NCBI RefSeq assembly: GCF_000710615.1
Contig: NZ_JDTH01000002.1
Location: forward strand, 1,666,082-1,730,081
Length of the DNA stretch: 64,000 nt
Source: Haladaptatus cibarius D43
Lineage (GTDB): Archaea > Halobacteriota > Halobacteria > Halobacteriales > Haladaptataceae
Direction of reading: 5' to 3'
The notes below the pieces were generated by a model that saw only the letters and a list, made by a program, of their open reading frames with translations, was not told where the DNA came from and did no database searches. Of the stretch, positions 1-8,756 are shown piece by piece. Position 1 is the stretch's first letter. Every line of letters starts with the position of its first letter. Made by a program: the position numbers and the translations under genes.

Positions 1-1649
1 GCGCGTGCCTCCTCGTTCTGAAGGGCGTGCATGTTCATCTCGTCCCCGTCGAAGTCCGCGTTGTACGGCGGGCAGACGACAGTGTTCAGCCGGAACGTCT
101 TGTACGGCATCACGACCACTTCGTGGGCCATGATGGACATCCGGTGCAGGGACGGCTGCCGGTTGAAGATGACGATGTCGCCGTCGACCAGATGGCGGTT
201 GACTTCCCATCCGGGTTCGACCTTCTCCGACAGTTCCTCGCAGTTCTTTTCCGTAACTTTGAGTCGTCGTCCGTCGGGTCGTTTGACGTAGTTCGCACCC
301 GGATGACCTTCCGGTCCGTTTTGAACGTATCGCTGCGCTTCCTCGATGTTGCGCGGCGTGACGTTCATCGTCTGAGTCATCTCACGGGCGACGCGCTGTG
401 GCACACCGACTTCGTTCAGCGAGAGCGTCGGGTCGGGCGAAATGACGGTACGCGCCGAGAAGTTTACACGCTTTCCGGACAGCGAACCACGGAAGCGACC
501 TTCCTTACCCTTCAGTCGCTGTGAGAGCGTCTTCAGCGGACGCCCGGAGCGGTGGCGGGCGGGTGGCGTTCCCGAAATCTCGTTGTCCATGAACGTCGTG
601 ACGTGGTACTGGAGCAGTTCCCACAAGTCCTCGATAATCAGCTGTGGGGCACCAGCCTCACGGTTCTCCATGAACCGCTGGTTGATGCGGATGATGTCCA
701 CCAGTTTGTGGGTGAGGTCGTCCTCGGAACGCTGGCCATTGTCCAGCGTAATCGACGGACGGGCCGTCACCGGCGGAACTGGCAGAACGGTGAGAATCAT
801 CCACTCGGGACGCGAGCGGTCGGAGTCGATACCGAGCGCTTCGATGTCCGAATCCGGAATGTCCTCGAACCAGTCGCGGATGTCCGAGGGCATCAATTTG
901 TTCATGTCCTCGGTGGTGAGGTCGATGGAAAGTGCCTTCTCGATGGCTTTCCGGTCTTCCTCTCGTGGACGGAACTCTCCCGAAATTATTTGGTTGATAC
1001 GCGAGAGGTCGATGTCCGTCTGCTCCGCGAGTTCCGGCGGCGCGATTGGGTCGCGGTCTTCGTCTTCTTCGCCTTCCTCGTCCCGACCTTGCATCGCCGA
1101 CGCGATGCGCTCCGAGTACTCGCTCGTGAGAACCTGTTGTACCTCGTAGTAGGTCGTCGGTTTCTCGTGGTTGATGTCGTACTGAACTTCGCCACAGTGC
1201 GGACAGCGGTCTTTCTTGCGGGCCTCTCGAATCGCTGCCTTCGTCACGTCGGTAAGGTCGTTGCCGAGTTCCCGCGTCCGGGTCAGCATACTGTGGTACT
1301 TTTCCTGTTCTTCCTCGGTCAGGAGGAGTCGGGAACAGTCACGGCAGGTGCCACGAAGCAATCTGCGGATGAGTTTCGTGAAGCCGACGTGGATGACCGG
1401 TGCGGCGAGTTCGATGTGGCCGAAGTGGCCGTTGCACGACCCGGAGTGTTGCCCACAGGTCTTACATTCCAGACCGGGGTCGATGACGCCCAGTCGGGGG
1501 TCCATGAGTCCCATGTCGATTGGGAACCCGTCGTCGTCGTACGTGTCGGCGGTAATAATTTTCGTCGCCGACATCTCGCGGTACTCCTCCGGGTCCATCA
1601 AGCCGAAGCTGATGGAGCCGATTTCCTTGGGAGTTTGATTCGTTGCCAT
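1..1649 (-). CDS. rpoA1: DNA-directed RNA polymerase subunit A' (partial)
   Basis: N-terminal 549 codons of the largest polymerase subunit; the gene continues past the left edge. The product is the clamp and half of the active site. Visible in order: an N-terminal zinc-binding cluster (CKTCG...CNGH), a second Cys pair (GTCRDC), a third (CPHCG), the bridge-like [10 protein letters not shown] segment, and near the edge the catalytic magnesium motif [12 protein letters not shown]. The ATG at 1649 lies one base from the end of rpoB', so the two are one operon with translational coupling. An acidic insert around 1050-1085 is typical of haloarchaeal versions. Identification is certain. Confidence 0.97.
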   Translation of the reverse strand, partial: MATNQTPKEIGSISFGLMDPEEYREMSATKIITADTYDDDGFPIDMGLMDPRLGVIDPGLECKTCGQHSGSCNGHFGHIELAAPVIHVGFTKLIRRLLRGTCRDCSRLLLTEEEQEKYHSMLTRTRELGNDLTDVTKAAIREARKKDRCPHCGEVQYDINHEKPTTYYEVQQVLTSEYSERIASAMQGRDEEGEEDEDRDPIAPPELAEQTDIDLSRINQIISGEFRPREEDRKAIEKALSIDLTTEDMNKLMPSDIRDWFEDIPDSDIEALGIDSDRSRPEWMILTVLPVPPVTARPSITLDNGQRSEDDLTHKLVDIIRINQRFMENREAGAPQLIIEDLWELLQYHVTTFMDNEISGTPPARHRSGRPLKTLSQRLKGKEGRFRGSLSGKRVNFSARTVISPDPTLSLNEVGVPQRVAREMTQTMNVTPRNIEEAQRYVQNGPEGHPGANYVKRPDGRRLKVTEKNCEELSEKVEPGWEVNRHLVDGDIVIFNRQPSLHRMSIMAHEVVVMPYKTFRLNTVVCPPYNADFDGDEMNMHALQNEEAR

Positions 1650-1650
1650 G

Positions 1651-3477
1651 TTAGACTGCGTCCTCCAATTCGAGTCGTGGGGCGATTCCGAGCGCCTTCA
1701 TCTCGTCGAGCAGGAGCTTGAACGCGTAGCTCATCTCGATTTCGTGGATGTCCGTCTCCTCCTCACAGTTCGGACAGTACACGCGGTTCTGGTCGATGTT
1801 CTCGACTGCGCTCATTCCACACTGACCGCAGACGTAAATCCACTCGCGGTCGGAAGAGTCGAGAAGTCGTTCTTTCAGTGCGAGTGCGGCACCGTGTCCG
1901 ATGAGAACCTCACGTTCCATCTCCCCGACACGAAGGCCACCCTCACGGGCACGTCCTTCGGTCGGTTGTCGGGTCAGCACCTGCACCGGGCCGCGCGACC
2001 GGGCGTGGAGCTTGTTCGACACCATGTGGTACAGCTTGTGGTACAGAATGGTGCCGACGAAGATTTCCGCTTCAATCTTCTCGCCCGTCACGCCGGAGTA
2101 CATGATTTCCTTCCCGGAGGATTTGTACCCGCGTTCTTCGAGCGCCGAGCGGAGTTCTTCTTTGTCTTCGCCAGTGAATGCCGTTCCGTCAACGCGCCGT
2201 CCTTCCAGCGCGCCGACTTTGCCACCGATCATCTCTAGCACGTGCCCGACCGTCATGCGTGACGGGAGCGCGTGCGGGTTGACGATAAGGTCGGGGACGA
2301 CACCTTCCTGCGTGAAGGGCATGTCCTCCTGCGGCGCGATGTGGCCGACGACACCTTTCTGACCGTGTCGTGATGCGAACTTGTCACCCAATTCCGGGAT
2401 TCGCTCGTCACGAACGGACACTTTCGAGAGCTTCGAACCGTCCTCGCCCTCCATCAGCGTCACCGTGTCAACGACGCCGGATTCGCCCGAGCGCATCGTG
2501 ACGCTGGTTTCGCGGCGTTTCTGTGGCGACAGGCCACCCATGTCGTCCGGTTCTTCGAGGAACCGGGGCGGACTCGTCTTCCCCAATAAGACACTGTTTT
2601 CGTCAACGCGCGTTTCGGGGTTGACCAGACCGTCCTCGTCCAGATGCGTGTAGGCATCCTCGCCGCGAGCGCCGCGCACGTCGTCGCTTGGAATCTCGAA
2701 TCGGTCTTCCTGTCCGCCGGGGTAGCGTCGTTCCTCACCCTCGTAGGTACGGAAGAAGTGCGAGCGCGCAAGCGCGCGGTCAACCGACCCGCTGTTGAGC
2801 ACGAGTGCGTCCTCGATGTTGAACCCTTCGTAGCTCATGACTGCGACGGTGAAGTTCTGTGCCGCAGGGCGGTCGTCGAAGCCGATTTGCTCCGTCGTCT
2901 GCGTCTTCACCATCGACAACTGCGGATAGTGGAAGAGGTGCTGGCGCGTGTCCGGGCGAATCCGGTAGTTCGCCGCGGGCAGGCCGAGCGACTGCTTCAT
3001 CATCCCCGAGCCCATCGTAATACGCGGACTGGCGTTGTGTTCCGGGTACGGAATCATCCCGGCACCGATACCGAAGATGAGCTGTGGGTCGATTTCGAGG
3101 TGAGTGTGGTCTTCGTTGAGGTCACCCTCGTCAACCGCGACGTAGATGTCCTCTTCTTCCTCGGCGTCGATGAACTCGATTTTGCCGCGCTCGACGAGTT
3201 CCTCAAACGAGAAATCGCCCGCTTTGACGGCTTCAATTTCCTCTTCGGTGATGAGGGGGTCGCCGTCCTCGATGACGAGCAGTGGTCGGCGGGCACGCCC
3301 CGCGTCGGCGTTGATGATGACTTCGCGGGTTCGATCTTTGACCGAGACGTTCACCATCTCGCTCACGTCGCCGCGTCGGCGCGCCTCCCGTACTTGGTTT
3401 GCGAGCTGTTCCGGGTCGGGATGCGTCCCGACCAAACTCCCGTTGACGTACACTTTCGCTTCTCGTCCCTGGCTCAT
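1651..3477 (-). CDS. rpoB1: DNA-directed RNA polymerase subunit B'
   Basis: 608-residue C-terminal part of the second largest subunit, which in haloarchaea is split from B''. It carries the hybrid-binding domain ([17 protein letters not shown], then [15 protein letters not shown] with the conserved active-site lysines and arginines), the [13 protein letters not shown] segment, and a C-terminal zinc finger ([10 protein letters not shown]...YCPNCEEE) before the anchor helix. It lies between rpoB'' (3-nt gap) and rpoA' (1-nt gap) on the same strand. The length and split point match the family. Confidence 0.98.
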   Translation of the reverse strand: MSQGREAKVYVNGSLVGTHPDPEQLANQVREARRRGDVSEMVNVSVKDRTREVIINADAGRARRPLLVIEDGDPLITEEEIEAVKAGDFSFEELVERGKIEFIDAEEEEDIYVAVDEGDLNEDHTHLEIDPQLIFGIGAGMIPYPEHNASPRITMGSGMMKQSLGLPAANYRIRPDTRQHLFHYPQLSMVKTQTTEQIGFDDRPAAQNFTVAVMSYEGFNIEDALVLNSGSVDRALARSHFFRTYEGEERRYPGGQEDRFEIPSDDVRGARGEDAYTHLDEDGLVNPETRVDENSVLLGKTSPPRFLEEPDDMGGLSPQKRRETSVTMRSGESGVVDTVTLMEGEDGSKLSKVSVRDERIPELGDKFASRHGQKGVVGHIAPQEDMPFTQEGVVPDLIVNPHALPSRMTVGHVLEMIGGKVGALEGRRVDGTAFTGEDKEELRSALEERGYKSSGKEIMYSGVTGEKIEAEIFVGTILYHKLYHMVSNKLHARSRGPVQVLTRQPTEGRAREGGLRVGEMEREVLIGHGAALALKERLLDSSDREWIYVCGQCGMSAVENIDQNRVYCPNCEEETDIHEIEMSYAFKLLLDEMKALGIAPRLELEDAV

Positions 3478-3480
3478 GAT

Positions 3481-5037
3481 TCAGTCCGCACTCCCTTCGA
3501 TGCTCTCAATTCCGGGGATGCCCTCGACACCCATGGACGAGAGTTCCTGTTTGAGTTCCTGTTCGTCCTCGATATTCTGGCTGAGTTCCATCGCCTGCGC
3601 GAAGTTCTTCACCAGCCCACAGTTCGGCCCTTCCGGCGTCTCGGAAGGACAGATGCGACCCCACTGGGTCGCGTGCAGGTCACGCGCCTCGAAGTGGGGC
3701 TGACTCCGCGACAGCGGGCTACGCAGACGACGAAGGTGTGAAAGCACACCCATGAAGTCCGTCCGGTCAACCAACTGCGACACACCGGAGCGGCCACCGA
3801 CCCAGTTTCCGGTCGCAATCGGATGTTCGAGTCGCTCGGTCAGCACGTCGGAACGAACGACGGTGTTCACCGACAACTGCCGGTTACGCATGTTCGCACG
3901 TTCGAGCTGATACTTCACGTCCCGCGCCAGTTTGTTCAGCGCCGTGCGGAACAGGTCTTTCATCAGGTCGCCAGAGACCTTCAGGCGCTTGTTGGCGTAG
4001 TGGTCTTTGTCGTCCGAATCGCGTCGGCCGAGTGCGAGTTCGAAACATGCCTCGGCCATTCGCGCGAGGTAGTACGCTTTGTTGATGCGAACTTCCTCCT
4101 CTTCGACGCCGTCCTCGTGGAGGTGCGGCAGGAGATAACGGTCGATGACGTAGTTCGCTCGTTTCAACTGGTAGTTTTTGCCCTGTCCGGAGGCGACCCG
4201 TTTCCCGAGGGACTCGATTGCCTCCTCTTGGGTCTGGACTTCCGCGGCCTCCAGATTTTCCAGCATGAACTTCACGATTTCCGGGTCGTCGGAGACGCGG
4301 TGGACGATTTCCTCGTCCGATTCGAGTCCCAGCGCGCGAACGAGAGTGACGAAGTTGACGCTCCCCGACACCGACGGGAACGACACTTCGAGCAGGCCGT
4401 CGCGGGTTCGCTCGACCAGCACCAACGCACGGTATCCACGGCGCTGGCTGAACGTTTTCGCCACCTGAATTTCGTCGCCGTATTTCGTGTCGTACTCGGC
4501 GAGAATCTTGTTGGGTGCGAGGTCTTCTGATGTCATCAGCACTCGCTCGGAACCGTTGACGATGAAGTAGCCTCCGGGGTCGGCCGGGTCTTCACCGATT
4601 TCGACCAATTCCTCTTCCTCGAAGTTGGCGATGTTACACTTCTCGGAGCCGACCATGACCGGCATCCGACCGACCTTCGTCTCGGTCGTATCGACGACTC
4701 GCTTGTCGTCGCCTTCGCCTTTGACGATGGTCATCTCCATGAACACCGGCGCGGCGTAGGTGATGTTGCGGAGGCGCGCTTCCTGCGGATAGAGGAGTTC
4801 CTCACTCCCGTCCGCTTCACGCACGCGCGGAGTGACGACGCGAACGTCGCCCAGTTCCACGAACACCGGTTCTTCGCCCTCCTTGTCGCCGATGTCCGTG
4901 TCGATAGTGCCCTTCTCGGTCACAACTTCCTGCATGCCGCGAGTCAGGAAGGAGTTAAACGAGCGGTAGTGATGCTCTGCGAGTCGTTCTTTCGAGAAAT
5001 ACTGCCTCGATAGTGCGCGTCGGTCTTCCCGTTGCAT
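3481..5037 (-). CDS. rpoB2: DNA-directed RNA polymerase subunit B''
   Basis: 518-residue N-terminal half of the beta-like subunit (protrusion, lobe and fork). Recognisable pieces are the N-terminal RQYFSKERLAEHHYRSFN segment, the YFIVNGSERVLMTSED lobe motif, and at the C-terminus ATQWGRICPSETPEGPNCGLV, the fork region that precedes the split. The start ATG overlaps the rpoH stop by one base (TAATG), a coupling arrangement. It needs B' to form a complete second subunit. Confidence 0.98.
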   Translation of the reverse strand: MQREDRRALSRQYFSKERLAEHHYRSFNSFLTRGMQEVVTEKGTIDTDIGDKEGEEPVFVELGDVRVVTPRVREADGSEELLYPQEARLRNITYAAPVFMEMTIVKGEGDDKRVVDTTETKVGRMPVMVGSEKCNIANFEEEELVEIGEDPADPGGYFIVNGSERVLMTSEDLAPNKILAEYDTKYGDEIQVAKTFSQRRGYRALVLVERTRDGLLEVSFPSVSGSVNFVTLVRALGLESDEEIVHRVSDDPEIVKFMLENLEAAEVQTQEEAIESLGKRVASGQGKNYQLKRANYVIDRYLLPHLHEDGVEEEEVRINKAYYLARMAEACFELALGRRDSDDKDHYANKRLKVSGDLMKDLFRTALNKLARDVKYQLERANMRNRQLSVNTVVRSDVLTERLEHPIATGNWVGGRSGVSQLVDRTDFMGVLSHLRRLRSPLSRSQPHFEARDLHATQWGRICPSETPEGPNCGLVKNFAQAMELSQNIEDEQELKQELSSMGVEGIPGIESIEGSAD

Positions 5038-5264
5038 TATTCCACCACGAGTCGGTATACGACTGCCCTGTCAGTCGTCCGAGAGTCACGAACGATTTTG
5101 ATAACGTCGCCGATTTCCGCATCGTCGGGCAACGCAGGGTCCGTCCGCTTGATTTTTGGTAAGTCTGTACTCTTGATTTCGTATTCCTCGAGCACATCGT
5201 CGAGCTTGCCCTCATCGACGATGGAGTGCTCCGGAACCATCTTGTGTTGGCTTACGTCTACCAT
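5037..5264 (-). CDS. rpoH: DNA-directed RNA polymerase subunit H
   Basis: 75-residue Rpb5-like subunit, the small archaeal form that matches only the eukaryotic Rpb5 C-terminal domain. The motifs [21 protein letters not shown] and the C-terminal [14 protein letters not shown] are diagnostic. It is first in the operon rpoH-rpoB''-rpoB'-rpoA'. A TATA-like CTTAAATG on the minus strand (5336-5343) lies about 75 bases upstream, so the operon may have a short untranslated leader rather than a leaderless start. Confidence 0.97.
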   Translation of the reverse strand: MVDVSQHKMVPEHSIVDEGKLDDVLEEYEIKSTDLPKIKRTDPALPDDAEIGDVIKIVRDSRTTDRAVVYRLVVE

Positions 5265-5504
5265 GTGTGCGCGATTTTCTGACCAGCGGGAGAAATGGCT
5301 ATCACGAGATACTACAGGGTATTACAGGTGGCACTCATTTAAGACTTGCTAAGTAGCGCGCACACGCCCGGCTATCGCACCCCGCACACCATGCGGGCAG
5401 TTCTCTAACGCCAGTATCTACTTCGTTCTGGTATAAATTATTTTGGCATGTGGGGAGTCGTACCATAGCACGGGGTGCCCCGACACACTGTCTTCGTTTG
5501 GAAA

Positions 5505-5513
5505 GCCTTAAGC
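5505..5513 (+). promoter_or_regulatory. TATA-like box of tRNA-Asp copy 1
   Basis: GCCTTAAGC centred about 36 bases before the mature tRNA 5' end. The second tRNA-Asp copy has CCCTTAATA at the matching distance (near 6455-6463), although the bases between box and repeat differ. Both copies therefore look transcribable. The rest of 5265-5545 holds the rpoH leader and nothing else that I recognise. Confidence 0.5.
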
Positions 5514-5532
5514 GTACAAGCCAGAAAGCATG

Positions 5533-5618
5533 AATTGCGTCACAGGCCCGGGTGGTGTAGTGGCCCATCATACAACCCTGTCACGGTTGTGACGCGGGTT
5601 CAAATCCCGCCTCGGGCG
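5533..5618 (+). repeat. 86-bp direct repeat, copy 1 (contains tRNA-Asp)
   Basis: Begins AATTGCGTCACAG and runs to the tRNA discriminator base; it is identical base for base to 6482-6567. The flanks differ immediately outside. Together the copies bracket 863 bp that holds one PD-(D/E)XK-type gene, as expected for duplication of a tRNA target or recombination between two tRNA copies. Confidence 0.95.
5546..5618 (+). tRNA. tRNA-Asp (GTC), copy 1
   Basis: 73-nt cloverleaf: 7-bp acceptor stem GCCCGGG/CTCGGGC with one G-U, anticodon arm CAACC-CTGTCAC-GGTTG giving anticodon GTC at 5580-5582, T-arm GCGGG-TTCAAAT-CCCGC, discriminator G. No intron and no encoded CCA. It is followed by a six-base T run, a likely terminator. 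Identical to the copy at 6495-6567. Confidence 0.97.
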
Positions 5619-5655
5619 TTTTTTCAACTTTCAAAACAGTGAGCGGTCAGCTTTG

Positions 5656-5812
5656 CCGAGCGTGACAAGGGAGCGAACGAGAGCAGGGAAGAACTTGTTT
5701 CTTTCCGTGCGAGCAGAACGTCTTGGCGTAGTTCAAATCTCGAAAGGCGCTCCATCTCTTTCGACCTTCGCGAATAAACTGCATTCGCTTGGTCCCACCT
5801 CGGGCGTTTTTG
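5656..5812 (+). repeat. tRNA-mimic repeat array downstream of tRNA-Asp copy 1
   Basis: A degenerate member of the tRNA-mimic family described at the tRNA-Phe, -Val and -Arg loci. GTGACAAG followed by a GAGCGA-type loop leads to GAACGTCTTGGCG and then a T-arm copy, AGTTCAAATCTCG (5717-5742). Next comes a small perfect hairpin, GCGAAT/ATTCGC (5770-5788), and a remnant of the tRNA 3' end, TCCCACCTCGGGCGTTTTT (5794-5812), which differs from the gene by one base and keeps the T run. Copy 2 of tRNA-Asp has no such array behind it. Confidence 0.6.
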
Positions 5813-5984
5813 ATGGATTTACTTGTTTGATGAGAGCTTGATTTCTTTCCGAGAACAGTACTAGAAAGCGACCACTTGGAAGCGGCATACCAAGGCTTGT
5901 GGAACCATAGTTGACTATTTTGCTACAAAAGACTATTTTTATAATAGCACATTCGACAGTAATAGCATAGAGGAGAGCGGCACG

Positions 5985-6392
5985 GTGAACACGAAAGACA
6001 AAGGTGATGAAACGGAGGCGAAAATAATTCACACGCTGATTTCTCACGGATACAGTGTTTCGATTCCGTTCGGAGACAACGACAAATATGATCTTATAGT
6101 AGATGACAATGGGTCACTCTATCGAGTCCAATGTGAGACAAGCTGGACGAACAAAGAGGGGACGATGCGATTCAATACACACACCCAGACTACAAAAGAG
6201 GGAAAATATCACGAAAATACGTATCACGGCGAAGTAGATGCCTTCCTCGTTCGGTACCCAAAAAACGAGAAACTCTATTGGATACAGATTGAGGAAGCGA
6301 CTGAGCAGAAAATGGAACTTCGATTCAACGCTAAAATAAATCACCCTTCGATTAACTGGGCAGAGGATTACGAGTTTGATGGAGAAATATAG
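5985..6392 (+). CDS. PD-(D/E)XK nuclease-like protein (group I intron-associated type)
   Basis: 135 residues matching from memory the PDDEXK_5 family common in haloarchaea: N-terminal KGDETEAKII helix, then YSVSIPFGDNDKYDLIVD with the catalytic aspartates, a strand YRVQCETSW, and a C-terminal INWAEDYEF. Family members normally read VQCKT, where the lysine completes the QxK active site; here it is glutamate, so nuclease activity may be lost. The GTG start has an unusually good Shine-Dalgarno (AGGAGAG, 5971-5977) and a TATA box TTTTTATAAT near 5934. Codon use is far more AT-rich than in neighbouring genes, and the gene sits between duplicated tRNA-Asp genes, so it is probably acquired. Biological role unknown. 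Confidence 0.8.
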   Translation: MNTKDKGDETEAKIIHTLISHGYSVSIPFGDNDKYDLIVDDNGSLYRVQCETSWTNKEGTMRFNTHTQTTKEGKYHENTYHGEVDAFLVRYPKNEKLYWIQIEEATEQKMELRFNAKINHPSINWAEDYEFDGEI

Positions 6393-6481
6393 GGGAGAAG
6401 ATGGCTTGTATCATGTTTATGGTATAGATTGCCAAAGGTGGTGTAAATCGACACCCCTTAATAATGGCGGGAGAAAGGAGT

Positions 6482-6567
6482 AATTGCGTCACAGGCCCGG
6501 GTGGTGTAGTGGCCCATCATACAACCCTGTCACGGTTGTGACGCGGGTTCAAATCCCGCCTCGGGCG
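6482..6567 (+). repeat. 86-bp direct repeat, copy 2 (contains tRNA-Asp)
   Basis: Exact match to 5533-5618; see copy 1. The left flank is unrelated apart from a TATA-like CCCTTAATA at a similar distance. The right flank keeps only CGCTTTTT. Confidence 0.95.
6495..6567 (+). tRNA. tRNA-Asp (GTC), copy 2
   Basis: Identical in all 73 bases to copy 1, anticodon GTC at 6529-6531, with its own TATA-like box and a following T run (TTTTT), so probably functional. The perfect identity implies recent duplication or gene conversion. Confidence 0.97.
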
Positions 6568-6750
6568 CTTTTTCCGAATTCACCTTCTAAAAGAGGCGTC
6601 TGTTGCTCCTACTTTCGCGTACTCCGATACTGAATGTCACGAGCGACCGCCCCAGCGAAAACACCTCGTGGCAGGCGAACAGTTCGTTTTTCCGAAGAAG
6701 TCAGTCCCGACGGATCCACGGGAAACGAGTCGAGAAACAGGAGGCGTGGG

Positions 6751-7770
6751 TCAGACGGCGGTCGATTCCGGTGTCTCCAGTCGAAACGCTAACAGTGCGG
6801 GAAGCGCGAATCCGAACGCGTTGACGCTTCCGTGCCGGACAATCATCTCGTCGATAGTGACCAGTTGTGGCGTTCCGGGATACGCGGAGTAGCCGTAGGC
6901 GAGCGCGAGCGCCATCGTCCAGACGACGGCGACGGCCGCCAGCGCGAGCAGGACGCCCCGAACTCGGTCAACTCGCGGAACGACGCTGCCCAGAATGGAG
7001 AGCGCAAAGACGACGACTGCGACGGTGAAAAATGCGACTGCGACGACCTCGACCAGCGGCGAAAACGTGATTCCGACGGCGATGAGCGCGAGGTTTACCA
7101 TAATAATCAGCGTCGTCGCGGCCATCGCACGGCCAACGAAGTCCGACCCGAATCGACCCCTGTCGTCCGTGACGAGTCGGCCAGCCGTCCCCCCGATAAG
7201 CGGGAGTGCAAATCCGGCGTAATGGTAGTGAACCACCGTGAGCAGGATGATAATCGGTTTGAAATGAAACGAAATTCCGGCGCGGGAGAGGAAAAGCGCG
7301 ACCGCACCGACCGGAACGTACAGCAAGACGGCGTCGATTGCGAGTTCCGGAAGCGGCGTGAAACCGCGAGGAAGCAGACGCCACAGACCGAACAGTGCGA
7401 CGCAGGCTGTCACCGCGACCCACGGAAGCGCGAGTGCGACTGCACCGACGGAACCGGTAGGGAAAGTAAACGACGCAACGGCCAAAATTGCCGCCGGAGG
7501 CTGTCCGAACACCGCGAGACGGTAGACAAGCGGTGTCCCGCCCGAACGCCGAGGTGTCATCGCAACGCCAAGTCCGAGCGGGAGAATGACGAGAACCGCG
7601 AGCGCGACGAACAGTTCGACGGTCGAAAGAATATCCGCGGCGACCAGCATCGACCACAGAACCGCACCGAACACGGTGTTTGCGTCGGTGATTCGAAATC
7701 CGCGGATAGTGGGGTGGGTATCGGTGAAGTGGAGAGAATCGACACTCCTCTGCCCCTCTACCGTGGTCAT
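6751..7770 (-). CDS. YndJ-like multi-pass membrane protein
   Basis: 339 residues with about nine hydrophobic segments. The stretch FKPIIILLTVVHYHYAGF followed by a GG turn is the signature of the Bacillus YndJ family (transporter-like, function unproven). Several conserved histidines lie in that membrane segment. Start ATG at 7770 overlaps the upstream DUF4166 gene stop by 4 bases (ATGA), so the two are co-translated. In some bacteria the two domains are fused, which supports a shared task. Confidence 0.75.
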   Translation of the reverse strand: MTTVEGQRSVDSLHFTDTHPTIRGFRITDANTVFGAVLWSMLVAADILSTVELFVALAVLVILPLGLGVAMTPRRSGGTPLVYRLAVFGQPPAAILAVASFTFPTGSVGAVALALPWVAVTACVALFGLWRLLPRGFTPLPELAIDAVLLYVPVGAVALFLSRAGISFHFKPIIILLTVVHYHYAGFALPLIGGTAGRLVTDDRGRFGSDFVGRAMAATTLIIMVNLALIAVGITFSPLVEVVAVAFFTVAVVVFALSILGSVVPRVDRVRGVLLALAAVAVVWTMALALAYGYSAYPGTPQLVTIDEMIVRHGSVNAFGFALPALLAFRLETPESTAV

Positions 7771-8504
7771 CGACTTGCACCCGGCGAACCGGACGAATCC
7801 AAGGAACCGGACGATCCCGACGAACTCGGAAGCTGAACACTGCGGAGAGTCGAGTCAGTGAGGCGGCTTCCGTCCGCCTCCTGCCAGTCGTTATCGAAGG
7901 TGCCCTGATAGCCGAAGATGTGACCCGCGAGCGGATTCGTGACCGTCGCGGCAACGCGGAATCGCCCCGCGTGGTCGTCGTACCAATCCTGAAGCGTTGC
8001 GTCGGCGGTGAGCGGTTCTGGAAACGGAACGTATCGGTTGCCGACGCGAATCCACTGGTCGCCGAGGCGGATAGCGAGACCGCCGTCTTCGACCGAGAGA
8101 TGGATGTCGGCCACGATTCTGCCGTCGGTTCCGAAGAAATCGGTGATACAGTTTCGTTCCGGATTCCAGCGCATCGTGTCGTCGAACCGACGGACGGGGT
8201 CGGTTTGGAACTGACGCCGAAGCGTTAGTGCTTCATATCCTCGGGCATCCACGAAGGCATCGGAGCGAATTTCGAACGGAACATCGTCACCACCTTCCGG
8301 GAAGAGGAAGTTTTGGGTCGTCCCGAACCACAGCACGGGAAGCGCGATTGCACCGCGGGAGAGGCGTGTCATTTGACCCCGGCCGATTGCCGTTCGGTCG
8401 TCGTCGGTCACGAGGCCGTATCGTTTACGGATTTTTGGGTGGAGTTGCGTCCACTCCTCACCGAGTGCTCGCTCGAACAAACCCGTCGCGGTTGTCACGG
8501 CCAT
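7767..8504 (-). CDS. DUF4166 domain protein
   Basis: About 245 residues when started at ATG 8504 (MAVTTATGLFERALG); an upstream in-frame ATG at 8561 would add 19 residues that look non-coding. The body has LHPKIRKRYG near the N-terminus, RLSRGAIALPVLW, and many beta-strand-like stretches, as expected of DUF4166, which accompanies YndJ. The C-terminal tail is a Ser/Gly-rich low-complexity stretch (SGSSGSLDSSGS). It is first in a two-gene operon with the YndJ-like gene. Function unknown. Confidence 0.7.
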   Translation of the reverse strand: MAVTTATGLFERALGEEWTQLHPKIRKRYGLVTDDDRTAIGRGQMTRLSRGAIALPVLWFGTTQNFLFPEGGDDVPFEIRSDAFVDARGYEALTLRRQFQTDPVRRFDDTMRWNPERNCITDFFGTDGRIVADIHLSVEDGGLAIRLGDQWIRVGNRYVPFPEPLTADATLQDWYDDHAGRFRVAATVTNPLAGHIFGYQGTFDNDWQEADGSRLTDSTLRSVQLPSSSGSSGSLDSSGSPGASR

Positions 8505-8671
8505 CTCCCCTCGAAAATAGGGCGCTCGGAACCAAGCATACGACACAGTTCTCGGCCACAAACAATCATTCTACCGATACGAACGCTCGGGAAAATACCG
8601 ACGAGGAGGCAAATCTATAGGAAGTATCGTGACGTGACACGATAGGGGAGGGGGACAAATGACGCCAGATA

Positions 8672-8703
8672 GAGGACGGAGCGTTTCGAAACGCTCCGTC
8701 CTC
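8672..8703. repeat. Perfect 32-bp palindrome without spacer
   Basis: The left arm GAGGACGGAGCGTTTC (8672-8687) is followed directly by its exact reverse complement (8688-8703). It lies between divergently oriented genes, 53 bases before the COG1361-type gene start. Neither side has a T run, so a simple intrinsic terminator is not favoured; a dimeric operator or an extruding cruciform is possible. Confidence 0.9.
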
Positions 8704-8756
8704 ACGCGGGACGAGTGGGGAATGGTGCAGTCGAAGCGACGGGTGACCTATCGAAG

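Noticed and set aside
5619-6481. Complete integrative element with integrase between the tRNA-Asp copies
   Set aside because: No tyrosine or serine recombinase frame is present; only the nuclease-like gene and repeats are seen.
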